Source: Roseburia rectibacter
Lineage (GTDB): Bacteria; Bacillota; Clostridia; Lachnospirales; Lachnospiraceae
DNA length: 64,000 nucleotides
NCBI RefSeq assembly: GCF_014287515.2
Contig: NZ_CP092473.1
Coordinates: forward strand, 664,001 to 728,000
Direction: 5' to 3'
Position numbers and translations under genes: made by a program. Positions 9,059-18,920 of the stretch are shown piece by piece. Position 1 is the stretch's first letter. Each line of letters begins with the position of its first letter. The notes below the pieces were generated by a model. That model was not told the origin of the DNA and made no database searches. It worked only from the letters and a program-made list of their open reading frames with translations.

Positions 9059-9829
9059 TTAAATAACCTGAACTCCATACATCTCGCATAATCCTGCGAG
9101 ATCTTTTGCCACGCCGTTTCCGATGGCATTAAACTTCCATGCGCCGTTATGCAGATACAGTTCGCCGATCATCATGGATGTTACATTTGAGTAATATTCA
9201 TCCATTTTAAAGCTGACTAATTCGGCACCGGCAGAATCCATAATGCGGATATAAGCGTCCTGAAGCATTCCGAAGTTTAGATTTTTTTCTAATGTTTCGT
9301 TGATCGTCAACACAAATACGATTCTGGCAACGGATGTATCCAGTTTGGTGAAATCAACGGAAATGCTTTCGCGGTCAGCACCGTCCTCAACATGAAAAAC
9401 CGTGCTGTGATCAGGACTTTCGGTCTGCCCGTAAAAGACGAACCAGGAATCACCGATCACCTTGCCTGATGCACCGAGCAGAAATGCGGACACATCCACA
9501 TCACAGGCAGGATTTTTGACATTCCATCCAAGACATGCCTTTATGGAAGTGAGTTTCCCGGAATTCTCCAGTGGTGTTTTCTGACCTTTTTGCACCATAT
9601 GTACCAGTGGAGGTAAAGGTTTTGACGTCGGTGTGGATGCAGGGTGCATGGCAGTGTGTTGCATGGAAGAAGTCGTTCCGGAAGATGCTTTTGATGCAGT
9701 CTGAGATTGTGTGTGGTTGATCGAAGTGATAGTTCGTGTTGTTTTAGCTCCCTCGACTTTCCGCTCGTTGATGGAAAGAACGGTCTGCCTGGTGACGGGA
9801 GCAGAGGATCTCATTGGAATATCTACCAT
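9059..9829 (-). CDS. TerD-family protein with a Ser/Thr-rich N-terminal extension
   Basis: Of 256 residues, the TerD domain occupies about 78-256 (MVQKGQKTPLENSGKL, GWNVKNPACDVDVSAF, FVFYGQ, and the end YLHNGAWKFNAIGNGV). The first 75 residues are low-complexity and rich in Ser, Thr, Pro and Ala, as in a disordered tether. The first metal motif is reduced to CDVDVSA, and the second acidic loop, GDDEQ in the other two copies, is replaced by GADRES (about 150-155), so Ca2+ binding may be weakened. It is divergent from the secreted protein at 10017 and lies upstream of the AIM24 gene. Only a weak AAGGGG precedes the ATG. Confidence 0.88.
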   Translation of the reverse strand: MVDIPMRSSAPVTRQTVLSINERKVEGAKTTRTITSINHTQSQTASKASSGTTSSMQHTAMHPASTPTSKPLPPLVHMVQKGQKTPLENSGKLTSIKACLGWNVKNPACDVDVSAFLLGASGKVIGDSWFVFYGQTESPDHSTVFHVEDGADRESISVDFTKLDTSVARIVFVLTINETLEKNLNFGMLQDAYIRIMDSAGAELVSFKMDEYYSNVTSMMIGELYLHNGAWKFNAIGNGVAKDLAGLCEMYGVQVI

Positions 9830-9960
9830 AATAAAAAAAACCCCTTGTCATTTAGTAAAATAATAGAGTGTACGCTTTGCGGGCAATCTATTGTTATGAA
9901 TTAATAAGTTTCTGAATTTCATTTTAAGTGATTCTGATAGAGGTGTCAAATTGCGAAATG

Positions 9961-9989
9961 TTGACAAGAAGGAGACATACATATATGAT
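9961..9989 (+). promoter_or_regulatory. Sigma-A-type promoter for the secreted protein gene
   Basis: TTGACA (9961-9966), a 17-base spacer and TATGAT (9984-9989) make a near-consensus housekeeping promoter, 28 bases before the start codon of the gene at 10017. The T-rich region between 9830 and 9960 must also hold the divergent promoter for the terD/AIM24 pair, which I could not place confidently. Confidence 0.75.
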
Positions 9990-10016
9990 AAAAAATAGAA
10001 AAAGGAGGAAATGAGA

Positions 10017-11021
10017 ATGAAAAAGAAAATCAGACTATTGGCAGTATGCGCAATTATGCTTTGTGGCATGATTGTCGGGGGAATTGCAAAGCCGGCAGAG
10101 GTTATGGCAAAACAAACGATCAAGGCAACAAGGGAAATGAAAGATGCGCCGAAGATTCAGTTGGATAAGTTATACCATATTGCGGCAAATGATTCACCAC
10201 AGGCAGGGAAGGCAGATATTCTGGCATGGAACAGCCATGAGTGGAATTATTATGATTTTGTTACTGTAAAACTGACAGAAAAGACAAATCTTACACTTTT
10301 TGCACAGGAAACAGGTGGAAGTGACTGCTGGATTCAGCTCTACAATTCAGATGGCGAAAGAGTAGGCGAAGAATATAATGTTGGAACACGGTCAGGAGTA
10401 TTGAAAAGAACAGAAAAATATTCTCTGATGGCAGGAACTTATTATTTAGGATTACAGCCACATGCAACTGCTGACATTCAGCTAAAATCAGAGAAAAAAA
10501 TAGTGCTTTCTGAAAAAAAGGTTATTCTTGAGCCTGGCGACAAAACAACAATCGATGCAGTTTTAAAAAAATCAGATAAAGTTGTCAAGAATACGAAATT
10601 TACATATAAGTCAACAAAAACATCGGTTGCAAAGGTTTCATCAAAAGGAAAAATCGTTGCAGTAGCGCCGGGAAGCTGTAAGATTTCCGTAAAATCACAA
10701 GGTGTAACCAGCAATATAACTGTTATTGTACTCCCGAATAAAGTAAATAATATAAAACGGGTTGCGGCAACTAAGCAGTCCATAAAATTATCCTGGAAAA
10801 AGCAAAAGGGCGTATCCGGGTATGAAGTGTGGATGTATGATCCGGATTTAGAGGAGTTTACGAAAGTAAAGACGGTAGCATCTGATTTTTCATCTGCAAA
10901 CATTATACAGTTAAAGAAGGGGACAACGTATAAGTTCCGCGTTCGTGGATTTGTGAAATCGGGTTCTAAAAAATATTATGGCGAATTCGGAAAAACATAT
11001 AAACTGAAGACAAATAAGTAA
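10017..11021 (+). CDS. Secreted protein with PPC-like, bacterial Ig-like and Fn3-like regions
   Basis: The 334-residue product begins MKKKIRLLAVCAIMLCGMIV, a typical Sec signal peptide with likely cleavage near VMA-KQ (about residue 31). An N-terminal beta domain follows (about 45-150; DFVTVKLTEKTNLTLFAQETG resembles pre-peptidase C-terminal domains). Next is a BIG2-like Ig repeat (about 155-235; STKTSVAKVSSKGKIVAVAPGSCKI), then a fibronectin-III-like C-terminus (about 240-334; VSGYEVWMYD and YKFRVRGFVKSG). No catalytic domain is visible. I use the second ATG because AAAGGAGG is 8 bases from it but only about 2 from the ATG at 10011. It is monocistronic: own promoter, own terminator. Extracellular adhesion or surface binding is a guess. 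Confidence 0.8.
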   Translation: MKKKIRLLAVCAIMLCGMIVGGIAKPAEVMAKQTIKATREMKDAPKIQLDKLYHIAANDSPQAGKADILAWNSHEWNYYDFVTVKLTEKTNLTLFAQETGGSDCWIQLYNSDGERVGEEYNVGTRSGVLKRTEKYSLMAGTYYLGLQPHATADIQLKSEKKIVLSEKKVILEPGDKTTIDAVLKKSDKVVKNTKFTYKSTKTSVAKVSSKGKIVAVAPGSCKISVKSQGVTSNITVIVLPNKVNNIKRVAATKQSIKLSWKKQKGVSGYEVWMYDPDLEEFTKVKTVASDFSSANIIQLKKGTTYKFRVRGFVKSGSKKYYGEFGKTYKLKTNK

Positions 11022-11074
11022 TTATTGATCGAAAAACAGGAAATAGAAATCAAACATTTTATATGAGAAATAAG

Positions 11075-11108
11075 TTAGGGAGGTCGGATGGGCTTCCCTA
11101 ATTTTTTT
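11075..11108 (+). terminator. Terminator after the secreted protein gene
   Basis: TTAGGGA (11075-11081) pairs with TCCCTAA (11095-11101) around a G-rich loop, followed by seven T residues. It closes the single-gene unit and is followed by about 160 bases of AT-rich intergenic DNA before the DUF188 gene, with no other recognised element. Confidence 0.75.
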
Positions 11109-11271
11109 GATCGGATTTATTTGGAAATTATAGAAGATCCTTGTTATAATACAACAGGTAAGCAGAACAAACAGCTTCTATGGCATACAGGAATTTGAGA
11201 TACAAATAATGGAATGTATGTTTGACAGATCATTTTATTATGATGAATAAAAATGCAGGAATGGAGAATTT

Positions 11272-11736
11272 ATGCAGATCTATGTGGATGCGGATGCCTG
11301 CCCGGTGGTGGGAATCGTGGAAGAACTTGCAATCAAATATAAGATACCGGTGACGCTGTTATGTGACACGAATCACGTTTTATATTCTGATTACAGTGAA
11401 GTAAAGATCATTGGTGCCGGGGCAGATGCGGTGGATTTTGCACTGGTTAATTTATGCCGGAAGGGAGATATCGTTGTGACACAGGATTATGGGGTAGCGG
11501 CGATGGCACTTGGAAAAGGTGCATTTGCAATCCATCAGTCCGGAAGGTGGTACACGGATGATAACATCGACCGGATGCTGTTAGAGCGCCATATGAATAA
11601 AAAGGCGAGGCGGGCATCCGGGAAGAATCATCTGAAAGGACCCAAAAAGAGAAACACGGAGGATGATATGCATTTCCGGGAAAGTTTTGAAAAAATGATT
11701 CGAAAGGGAATGGAGAATATTTATGGCACAACATGA
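11272..11736 (+). CDS. YaiI/YqxD-family (DUF188) protein
   Basis: A 154-residue UPF0178/DUF188 protein, recognisable by MQIYVDADACPV at the start, TLLCDTNH, then GADAVDFALVN and DIVVTQDYGVAAMALGKGA. The aspartates are arranged as in a PIN/NYN-like nuclease fold, so a nucleic-acid role is often suggested, but no activity is established. A GGAGA lies 6-7 bases before the ATG. Its last 14 bases overlap the start of the beta-mannosidase gene, so the two are translationally linked even though their functions look unrelated. Length and motifs match the family. Confidence 0.9.
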   Translation: MQIYVDADACPVVGIVEELAIKYKIPVTLLCDTNHVLYSDYSEVKIIGAGADAVDFALVNLCRKGDIVVTQDYGVAAMALGKGAFAIHQSGRWYTDDNIDRMLLERHMNKKARRASGKNHLKGPKKRNTEDDMHFRESFEKMIRKGMENIYGTT

Positions 11737-14284
11737 AAAATTTTATTTAAATGGTACCTGGCAGTTAAAAAAAGCGGATGAAACACTGCTCTGCCCGGTG
11801 GAGATTCCGGGTTCAGTACTTTCCGGACTGACAGAACACGGTTTACTTGAAGATCCATTTTACCGGATGAATGAGTACCCGACAAGAGAGCTGCTGAAAA
11901 ATGATTTTATTTTTTCAAGGGAATTTGAACTGAAAAAAGAAGAGGGAAGAGTGTATGCACTCTGCTGTGACGGAATCGACACGGTGGCAGATATTTTTAT
12001 CAACGGCATGCTGATAAAGCATGTGGATAACATGCATCTTCGTTACCGGATCCTGTGCACAAATGTCCTGAAAAACGGGACAAACAATATCACAGTGAAA
12101 ATCCATTCTGCAATCGCATATGTAAACGAACATGTGCCGGCAGCGGGAAAAGAGATTCATTACACGGCATGCGGTGCGATGGAAGGAAATCAGTATATCC
12201 GGAAAGCACATTCCATGTTTGGCTGGGACTGGGGTCCACAGTTACCGGATATGGGGATCTGGCGTGATATTTTTATTGACAGCTATGAGAAGGCAGAACT
12301 GTCTGATCTGCATATCAGACAGGAACACATAGATGGAAAAGTTTTTCTGTCGGCAGAAACAAAAGTGATGTTGCCGGAAAAGGCACAGGACGGTGAAATT
12401 GCGGAAGCTGAGTATCTGGTATTACCACAGAGTGCGGAAAGTAATGCCCGGATATTGAAAGAAAGTGTGGGAAACAATGATTCGACACTGGCAGAGAATG
12501 CAGATAATCTTGAGGTAAAAATCACGTTGCAGACACCGGATGGAAAACAGATTTCTTTTTCGGATGGAAAATGTCTGGTTGAAGATCCGAAACTCTGGTG
12601 GCCGAACGGATACGGTGCACAGCCGCTTTATACGGTGCGTGCGGAACTTTTTCTGGGCGGAGAATTTCTGGATGTAAAAGAGCTGCGCATTGGTCTGCGT
12701 ACATTGACGGTCAGCCGGGAAAAGGATGCATGGGGTGAGGAGTTTGCATTTTGTGTCAATGGGGTAAAGATTTTTGCCAAGGGTGCGGATTATATCCCGG
12801 AGGACTGTATTTATTCAAAGATTACACCTGAGCGCATTTATGAATTGCTGGATATTGCGGTGGCGTGTCATTTTAACTGTATCCGTATCTGGGGTGGTGG
12901 ATATTATCCGGCGGATGTTTTCTATGATTACTGTGATGAGCATGGTCTGATCGTATGGCAGGATTTTATGTATGCCTGCAATGTCTACGAACTTACGGAT
13001 GCGTTGCGGGAGAGCATTATAGAAGAAACAAAAGATAATGTAAAAAGATTAAGACACCACGCAAGTCTTGGACTTTGGTGTGGCAACAATGAGATGGAAT
13101 CAGCCTGGGATCACTGGGGTGGTTTTAATGATCATTCGGATGCATTAAAACAGGATTACCTGACAATGTTTGAAAAGCTGATCCCGGAAGCATTAAAGAG
13201 TGAAAATGATGCAACGTTTTACTGGCCTTCTTCCCCATCATCCGGCGGTAATTTTACGGACCCGGACAGCGATGATATCGGGGATCGTCATTACTGGGAT
13301 GTATGGCATGGAGAAAAGCCGTTTTCTGACTATGAAAATTACTATTTTAGATTTTGCTCAGAATTTGGATTCCAGTCGTTCCCTTGTAAAAAAACCATCA
13401 ATACCTTTACCCTGCCTGAGGATCGCAATATCTTTTCCGAAGTTATGGAGAGTCATCAGAAAAATGGTTCTGCAAATGCTAAAATTCTGCATTATATTGC
13501 GGAGAACTTTTTATATCCAAAAGATTTTGAGAGTCTGATCTATATCAGCCAGGTGCTGCAGGCAATCGCAATCAAAAGCGGTGTGGAACACTGGCGCAGA
13601 AACAGGGGACGCTGTATGGGTGCAATTTACTGGCAGTTAAATGATAACTGGCCGGTCGCATCCTGGGCAAGTATTGATTATTTTGGAAGATGGAAGGCAC
13701 TGCAGTATTTTTCAAGACATTTTTATGCGGATGTACTCGGCAGCTTAAAGGTATCTGAAGATGCAGTCTATACGCCATATCTGCAAAATGAGACAATGCA
13801 GGAAGTATCGTCTGATGTCACGGTTTTCGTGAAAAATATGCTGGGGGAAGTTCTCTGGAAAAATTCGCAGCGTGCAGTATGTGAACCGTTGTCCGTGAAA
13901 GCAATGGGGCCGGTTTCTTTGAAAGATGTGATAGAAGGCAGGGAAAGTGAAGTTTTTGTGGAGGCGGTATTTACACACTCCGATGGAACTTTGAGCCGTC
14001 AGGTTGAAATGCCAAAACCGTATAAACATATGCAGATCAAAAAAGCAGAGATTACTTTTGATGTAATGATAGAAGGCAATCTGCTGACGGTGCGGTTAAA
14101 ATCAGATGCTCCGGCATTTTTCGTTTCAGTGGAGAGTAATGTGGATCTGGTCTGGTCGGATAATTTTATGCATCTGACCGGAAAAGAACCTTATGAGATT
14201 ACGGCTGTTTTGCCGGAGGGGGCAGAAGGCGTGCCTAAGATCCGGGTACGGTCACTGTGCGATTCATGGGAAGTGGAAGAATAA
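11723..14284 (+). CDS. GH2 beta-mannosidase
   Basis: An 853-residue glycoside hydrolase family 2 enzyme of the beta-mannosidase type, removing non-reducing terminal beta-mannose from manno-oligosaccharides in the cytoplasm (no signal peptide). The order is the GH2 jelly roll (about 1-180, with LNGTWQLKKAD and the MFGWDWGPQLPDMG hallmark), an Ig-like domain, then the TIM barrel. The acid/base is E457 in LWCGNNEMESAW, and the nucleophile is E547 in FCSEFGFQSFP; both are present. IRIWGGGYYPAD marks the barrel start. The length is normal for the family. Overlap with the DUF188 gene and lack of a nearby transporter suggest it serves a mannan pathway encoded elsewhere. Confidence 0.92.
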   Translation: MAQHEKFYLNGTWQLKKADETLLCPVEIPGSVLSGLTEHGLLEDPFYRMNEYPTRELLKNDFIFSREFELKKEEGRVYALCCDGIDTVADIFINGMLIKHVDNMHLRYRILCTNVLKNGTNNITVKIHSAIAYVNEHVPAAGKEIHYTACGAMEGNQYIRKAHSMFGWDWGPQLPDMGIWRDIFIDSYEKAELSDLHIRQEHIDGKVFLSAETKVMLPEKAQDGEIAEAEYLVLPQSAESNARILKESVGNNDSTLAENADNLEVKITLQTPDGKQISFSDGKCLVEDPKLWWPNGYGAQPLYTVRAELFLGGEFLDVKELRIGLRTLTVSREKDAWGEEFAFCVNGVKIFAKGADYIPEDCIYSKITPERIYELLDIAVACHFNCIRIWGGGYYPADVFYDYCDEHGLIVWQDFMYACNVYELTDALRESIIEETKDNVKRLRHHASLGLWCGNNEMESAWDHWGGFNDHSDALKQDYLTMFEKLIPEALKSENDATFYWPSSPSSGGNFTDPDSDDIGDRHYWDVWHGEKPFSDYENYYFRFCSEFGFQSFPCKKTINTFTLPEDRNIFSEVMESHQKNGSANAKILHYIAENFLYPKDFESLIYISQVLQAIAIKSGVEHWRRNRGRCMGAIYWQLNDNWPVASWASIDYFGRWKALQYFSRHFYADVLGSLKVSEDAVYTPYLQNETMQEVSSDVTVFVKNMLGEVLWKNSQRAVCEPLSVKAMGPVSLKDVIEGRESEVFVEAVFTHSDGTLSRQVEMPKPYKHMQIKKAEITFDVMIEGNLLTVRLKSDAPAFFVSVESNVDLVWSDNFMHLTGKEPYEITAVLPEGAEGVPKIRVRSLCDSWEVEE

Positions 14285-14301
14285 CTCTAAAACAGAACAG
14301 C

Positions 14302-14353
14302 TTTACACCTTCTTATACAAGTGTTATCATAAAATTAGTTAGAAATAACTAAC
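14302..14353 (+). promoter_or_regulatory. Promoter with palindromic operator (site A)
   Basis: TTTACA (14302-14307), a 17-base spacer and TATCAT (14325-14330) form the promoter. TTAGTTAGAAATAACTAAC starts 5 bases later (14335-14353), covering the expected transcription start. TTAGTTA and TAACTAA are exact inverted repeats around GAAA. Nearly the same sequence occurs at 16337-16353 and 23117-23133, also just after a -10 box, so a shared repressor is likely. The arrangement recalls DtxR-type operators, but the regulator is unknown. Confidence 0.7.
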
Positions 14354-14386
14354 ATATGAAAAACATTTTAAAGAAGGTAGAATTCT

Positions 14387-15166
14387 ATGAAAGTATATTG
14401 TTTTGGAGAGAAAGAAAAACCGGTTATTTTCCTTTTCCCGGGAACCTGTTGTCACTGGAAAGGAAATTTTGAAAAAGTGATAGAGCCGTTAGAAGAATAT
14501 TTTCAGGTGGCATGTGTTTCCTATGATGGATTTGATGAGACGGAGCAGACAGAGTTTCCAACGATGACAGAGGAGACGGAAAAGATAGAGCAGTATATAA
14601 AGAAAGAATTTGGCGGTCATATCTGTGCCGCATATGGCTGTTCTCTTGGCGGTTCCTTTGTTGGATTACTTGCAGCACGTCAGAATATCCATATGGATTA
14701 TGGGATTTTAGGTGGTTCTGATTTAGACCAGTCCGGGAAGATTTCAGCGAAACTTATGACAAAACTGATGGCACCGATCTTTTATCCGTTTCTTAAGAAA
14801 GGTGAGATGAAAATTCCTTTTATGAAAAAGAAAATGGAAAAGATGATGGCAGAAGACGATGGCTATATCAAAGCATTTATGGATATGATAAAGACACCGG
14901 ATGCTGATATGAGCCACATTACAAAAAAGAGTGTCGAAAACCAGTTTTATTCTGATCTGATCACGCCACTGCCAGATCAGATCGACCCGCCGGGAACAGA
15001 GATACATATTTTATATGCCCTTAAAATGGGAGAAAAGTATCGTGCGCGATATCAAAAGCATTTTAAAAGACCGGTTCTGCATGAGTTGGATCTGCAGCAT
15101 GAAGAACTGCTTGCAGTTTATCCGGATAAGTGGGTGAAACTGATCACGGAGATCTGTGGTGGGTGA
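14387..15166 (+). CDS. Alpha/beta-fold hydrolase, small serine-hydrolase type
   Basis: A 259-residue cytoplasmic alpha/beta hydrolase. The oxyanion region is FLFPGTCCHWKG (about 16-27), and the nucleophile elbow GCSLGG places the serine at residue 86. A middle segment rich in Lys, Met and Asp forms the cap (about 125-190). The catalytic His is probably in the C-terminal QHEELLAVYP. The substrate is not predictable. It is transcribed from its own promoter with operator site A, and its 3' end lies 14 bases from the first long repeat element. No terminator other than structures within that repeat is visible downstream. Confidence 0.8.
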   Translation: MKVYCFGEKEKPVIFLFPGTCCHWKGNFEKVIEPLEEYFQVACVSYDGFDETEQTEFPTMTEETEKIEQYIKKEFGGHICAAYGCSLGGSFVGLLAARQNIHMDYGILGGSDLDQSGKISAKLMTKLMAPIFYPFLKKGEMKIPFMKKKMEKMMAEDDGYIKAFMDMIKTPDADMSHITKKSVENQFYSDLITPLPDQIDPPGTEIHILYALKMGEKYRARYQKHFKRPVLHELDLQHEELLAVYPDKWVKLITEICGG

Positions 15167-15180
15167 ATCGGGTTTCCCAG

Positions 15181-16206
15181 CAAATGATGGTTTGTTTATG
15201 AAATAAATCGCCCGTCCAAATGGTGTTTCATAGGCTTGTGAATGGCATCTTGCGCAAAGCCGAAGTAATTTTTGTTCCGTTGTACGAAAATAAGAAAAGT
15301 CTAGGTATGCCTGATTTAGGTTTTCTCGGAGTGACGTGATCGGCAACAACGAGTCATCCATGACTCGATGCTGCCTCGTTCTGCCATCCGTGGCAGAACA
15401 TCACTGTATATCTACAGGCATACCAAGATTTTCTAATTTTCTCCCAAAGTCACAAAATTAGCTCCGGTTTTGCGCAAGATACCAGCCGCCAGGTTGTGAA
15501 CACCATTTGGGTGGGCGGTTCATCTCAAAATCTGGGGGGCGTAAGTGCGGATTTTTGATATTCGCACGAATGGAAATATACTTAAAATCCTAATGTGCTG
15601 TATCATTGATATTCAGCCTGATGACTTCCCAGAATTTTTATATGCTACATTATATTATACGAATCGTTTCGTAAATTTCCAGACCAATAACAAAAAATAT
15701 TTTCAAATGTGTATGGCAATAAATATGAGCATAGTGTTATATATCGAGGTTTTTGCCAGTGTAATCAAAAAAATAATAAACTATTGAATATAGTTATTTG
15801 AAAATATTTTTTTAATCAGATTCACACATAAAACACTAAAAATTTACGCACTACACAAGGTTGTAAAATGAGTTCCCCAGCGAAGGGTGGTTCACAACCT
15901 TGCGGCTAGCAAATCGCATCAAGCCAGGACTCGTTTTGTGACTTTGGGAGAAAATTAGTCAATCTTAGACTGCCTGTCCGCAATACAGTGTTGTGCTGCC
16001 ACGGACGGCAGCACAAGTCTTAATGTGCCCGGATGGCACATTTAAGACGCACACGTCACTCCGCCACAACCTGAACCAGGCAGCCTTAGATTGTCTTATT
16101 TTCGGACAACGAAACAAAACAGTCCCGGCTTGATGCAATTTGCCACTCACAAAACTGCGACGCCACCCTTAGCCGGGGAACTCATAGCCCAACAAATCAT
16201 CATTTG
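15181..16206. repeat. Long inverted-module repeat, copy 1 (inverted relative to copies 2 and 3)
   Basis: A 1026-base non-coding element bounded by CAAATGATGGTTTGT (15181-15195) and its near-exact inverse ACAAATCATCATTTG (16192-16206). Two related modules (about 15181-15541 and 15860-16206) lie in opposite orientation around an AT-rich spacer. Each module has stem-loops such as GAGTCA/TGACTC (15351-15366), GTTCTGCC/GGCAGAAC, GTGCTGCC/GGCAGCAC and GTCTTAA/TTAAGAC (16017-16048), nested inside longer arms (GGTATGCC 15304-15311 with GGCATACC 15418-15425). Fixed motifs include GGAGTGACGTG and CTAATTTTCTCCCAAAGTC. The whole element is the reverse complement of copies 2 and 3. Small ORFs inside it look spurious. 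It occupies most of the 1350-base gap before eno. Confidence 0.85.
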
Positions 16207-16263
16207 TGAGGCAGTTCATGAACAGATCAGAAATCAAAGAACAAAAGCCAGAATCCAATAATG

Positions 16264-16309
16264 AAGAATGGAAAATGAGAAAGAGTCTCATTTCCCATTC
16301 TTGTTTTTT
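16264..16309 (+). terminator. Terminator between repeat copy 1 and the enolase promoter
   Basis: AGAATGGAAAATGAGA pairs with TCTCATTTCCCATTCT around a short loop and runs into TTGTTTTTT. It separates any transcript from the repeat or the hydrolase gene from the enolase unit. Its T-tract overlaps the -35 element of the next promoter. Confidence 0.7.
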
Positions 16310-16353
16310 GCTCAGATGTTCGCTATACTAAACAGCAGTTAGATATAACTAAC
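16301..16353 (+). promoter_or_regulatory. Enolase promoter with palindromic operator (site B)
   Basis: TTGTTT (16301-16306), 17 bases and TATACT (16324-16329) form a promoter. AGTTAGATATAACTAAC at 16337-16353 overlaps the expected start site. It matches site A at 16 of 17 positions in the core and lies at the same distance from the -10 box. Control of a glycolytic gene by the same factor as the hydrolase at 14387 is therefore inferred. Confidence 0.65.
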
Positions 16354-17812
<1,459 letters not shown>

Positions 17813-17856
17813 GAAATTTATTCATATTATAATTTATTTTCTCCTCTGTATCATGG

Positions 17857-17897
17857 AAAGGACGCGAAAGGTCAGGGATGGCTTTTGGCGTTCTTTT
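17857..17897 (+). terminator. Enolase terminator
   Basis: AAGGACGC pairs with GCGTTCTT (one G-U pair), with an inner AAAG/CTTT extension, followed by a T-tract. It ends the enolase unit before the suf promoter. Confidence 0.7.
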
Positions 17898-17949
17898 TAT
17901 TCCAATTCTCTTATTGAAAAACACTCTCAATTACAACCCCTGCAATCGC

Positions 17950-18009
17950 TTGTATTCAAAAATAAATAGCGGTATAATATTTTTACAATATCCTACTAAA
18001 ATACTAGGA
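17950..18009 (+). promoter_or_regulatory. suf operon promoter with Rrf2/IscR-like palindrome
   Basis: TTGTAT (17950-17955), 17 bases and TATAAT (17973-17978) form the promoter. TCCTACTAAAATACTAGGA (17991-18009) is a near-perfect inverted repeat starting about five bases after the expected start site. Its form (ACTAnnnTA core flanked by inverted CC/GG) resembles operators of IscR-type Rrf2 Fe-S sensors that control suf operons in Firmicutes; the assignment is inferred. It differs from sites A, B and C. Confidence 0.65.
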
Positions 18010-18040
18010 AATAAAAATGTGAAAGAAAGGGGTATGATTG

Positions 18041-18784
18041 ATGGATAGATCAATGTTAAAGATAAAAGATCTGACTGTGGGTGTGGAGGACAAAGAACTG
18101 CTGCACCATGTCAATCTGGAGATAAAACGTGGTGAGACGCATGTGCTGATGGGACCGAATGGAGCCGGAAAATCGACACTTGGCTATGTGCTGATGGGCA
18201 ATCCGAAATATCAAGTTAAAGGGGGAATCATTGAATTCCTCGGAAAAGATATCACAGAGGAACCGGCGGATAAGAGAGCGCAGGACGGAATTTTCCTGTC
18301 ATTTCAGGAGCCACTCGAAGTACCGGGACTGGCACTGGATTCCTTTTTAAATAATGCAGTGCGCAAACGGCGGGGAGATAAAGTGCGGATCTGGACATTT
18401 ATGAAAGAAGTGGATGCTGCAATGAAGATTTTGCAGATGGATGAGTCCTATAAAAGCCGTGCATTAAACGTTGGATTTTCTGGTGGAGAGAAAAAGAAAA
18501 CGGAGATTTTACAGATGATGCTGTTAAAACCAGAACTTGCAATTTTGGACGAAACAGATTCCGGACTGGATGTGGATGCGGTACGTCTCGTTTCGGCAGG
18601 CATTGAGGAATACCGGAAAAATAATGACAAAGGACTATTGATCATCACACACAGCACCAGGATCTTAGAGCATCTGCACGTGGATTATACACATATCATG
18701 GTGGATGGGCAGATTGTTGCGACCGGGGATGGAAGCCTGGTGGACAAGATCAACCGCGAAGGATATAAAGACTATCTGGCGTAA
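18041..18784 (+). CDS. sufC: SufC, Fe-S cluster assembly ATPase
   Basis: A 247-residue ABC-type ATPase that drives the SufBCD scaffold. Walker A GPNGAGKST (about 38-46), the signature FSGGEKKKTEILQM and Walker B LAILDETDSGLD with its SufC-specific ETDSGLD are clear, as is the final HYxxIMVDGQIVATGD-like segment. There is no transporter partner; SufB and SufD follow. I use the ATG at 18041 because GGGG lies 8 bases upstream; a TTG one codon earlier is in frame. It is the first gene of sufCBDSU, behind an IscR-like operator. Confidence 0.97.
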   Translation: MDRSMLKIKDLTVGVEDKELLHHVNLEIKRGETHVLMGPNGAGKSTLGYVLMGNPKYQVKGGIIEFLGKDITEEPADKRAQDGIFLSFQEPLEVPGLALDSFLNNAVRKRRGDKVRIWTFMKEVDAAMKILQMDESYKSRALNVGFSGGEKKKTEILQMMLLKPELAILDETDSGLDVDAVRLVSAGIEEYRKNNDKGLLIITHSTRILEHLHVDYTHIMVDGQIVATGDGSLVDKINREGYKDYLA

Positions 18785-18814
18785 AATAAATTATGGTCAG
18801 CAGGAATAAAGATA

Positions 18815-18906
18815 GTGTGAAAAATAAGCTGCGATATAACCTGAAAACAGTGTGAAAAGTAAGCTGCAATAGAGCAGAAAACAGTGCAAAAAATAAACCG
18901 TGATAG
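18815..18906 (+). repeat. Three tandem degenerate repeats between sufC and sufB
   Basis: A 22-base unit of the form GTGTGAAAAATAAGCTGCGATA occurs three times with a period of 34-35 bases (starting at 18815, 18850 and 18884), with growing divergence. The last copy runs to the sufB translation start region. The repeats fill nearly the whole 136-base intergenic gap inside an otherwise tightly packed operon. They are too short to code and are not terminators. Confidence 0.75.
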
Positions 18907-18920
18907 AAATGAGGATGATC

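Noticed and set aside
15011..15361. Minus-strand ORF, and its relatives at 49066-49263(+) and 48126-48539(-), with translations such as SLRENLNQAYLDFSYFRTT
   Set aside because: They are read-throughs of the long repeat element and partly overlap real genes; the conserved features are stems, not codons, and stops and frames differ between copies.
15965..16150. 60-residue ORF shared by repeat copies 1 and 2 (also 31918-32100)
   Set aside because: Similarity comes from the DNA repeat; copy 3 has no matching intact ORF, and there is no ribosome binding site.
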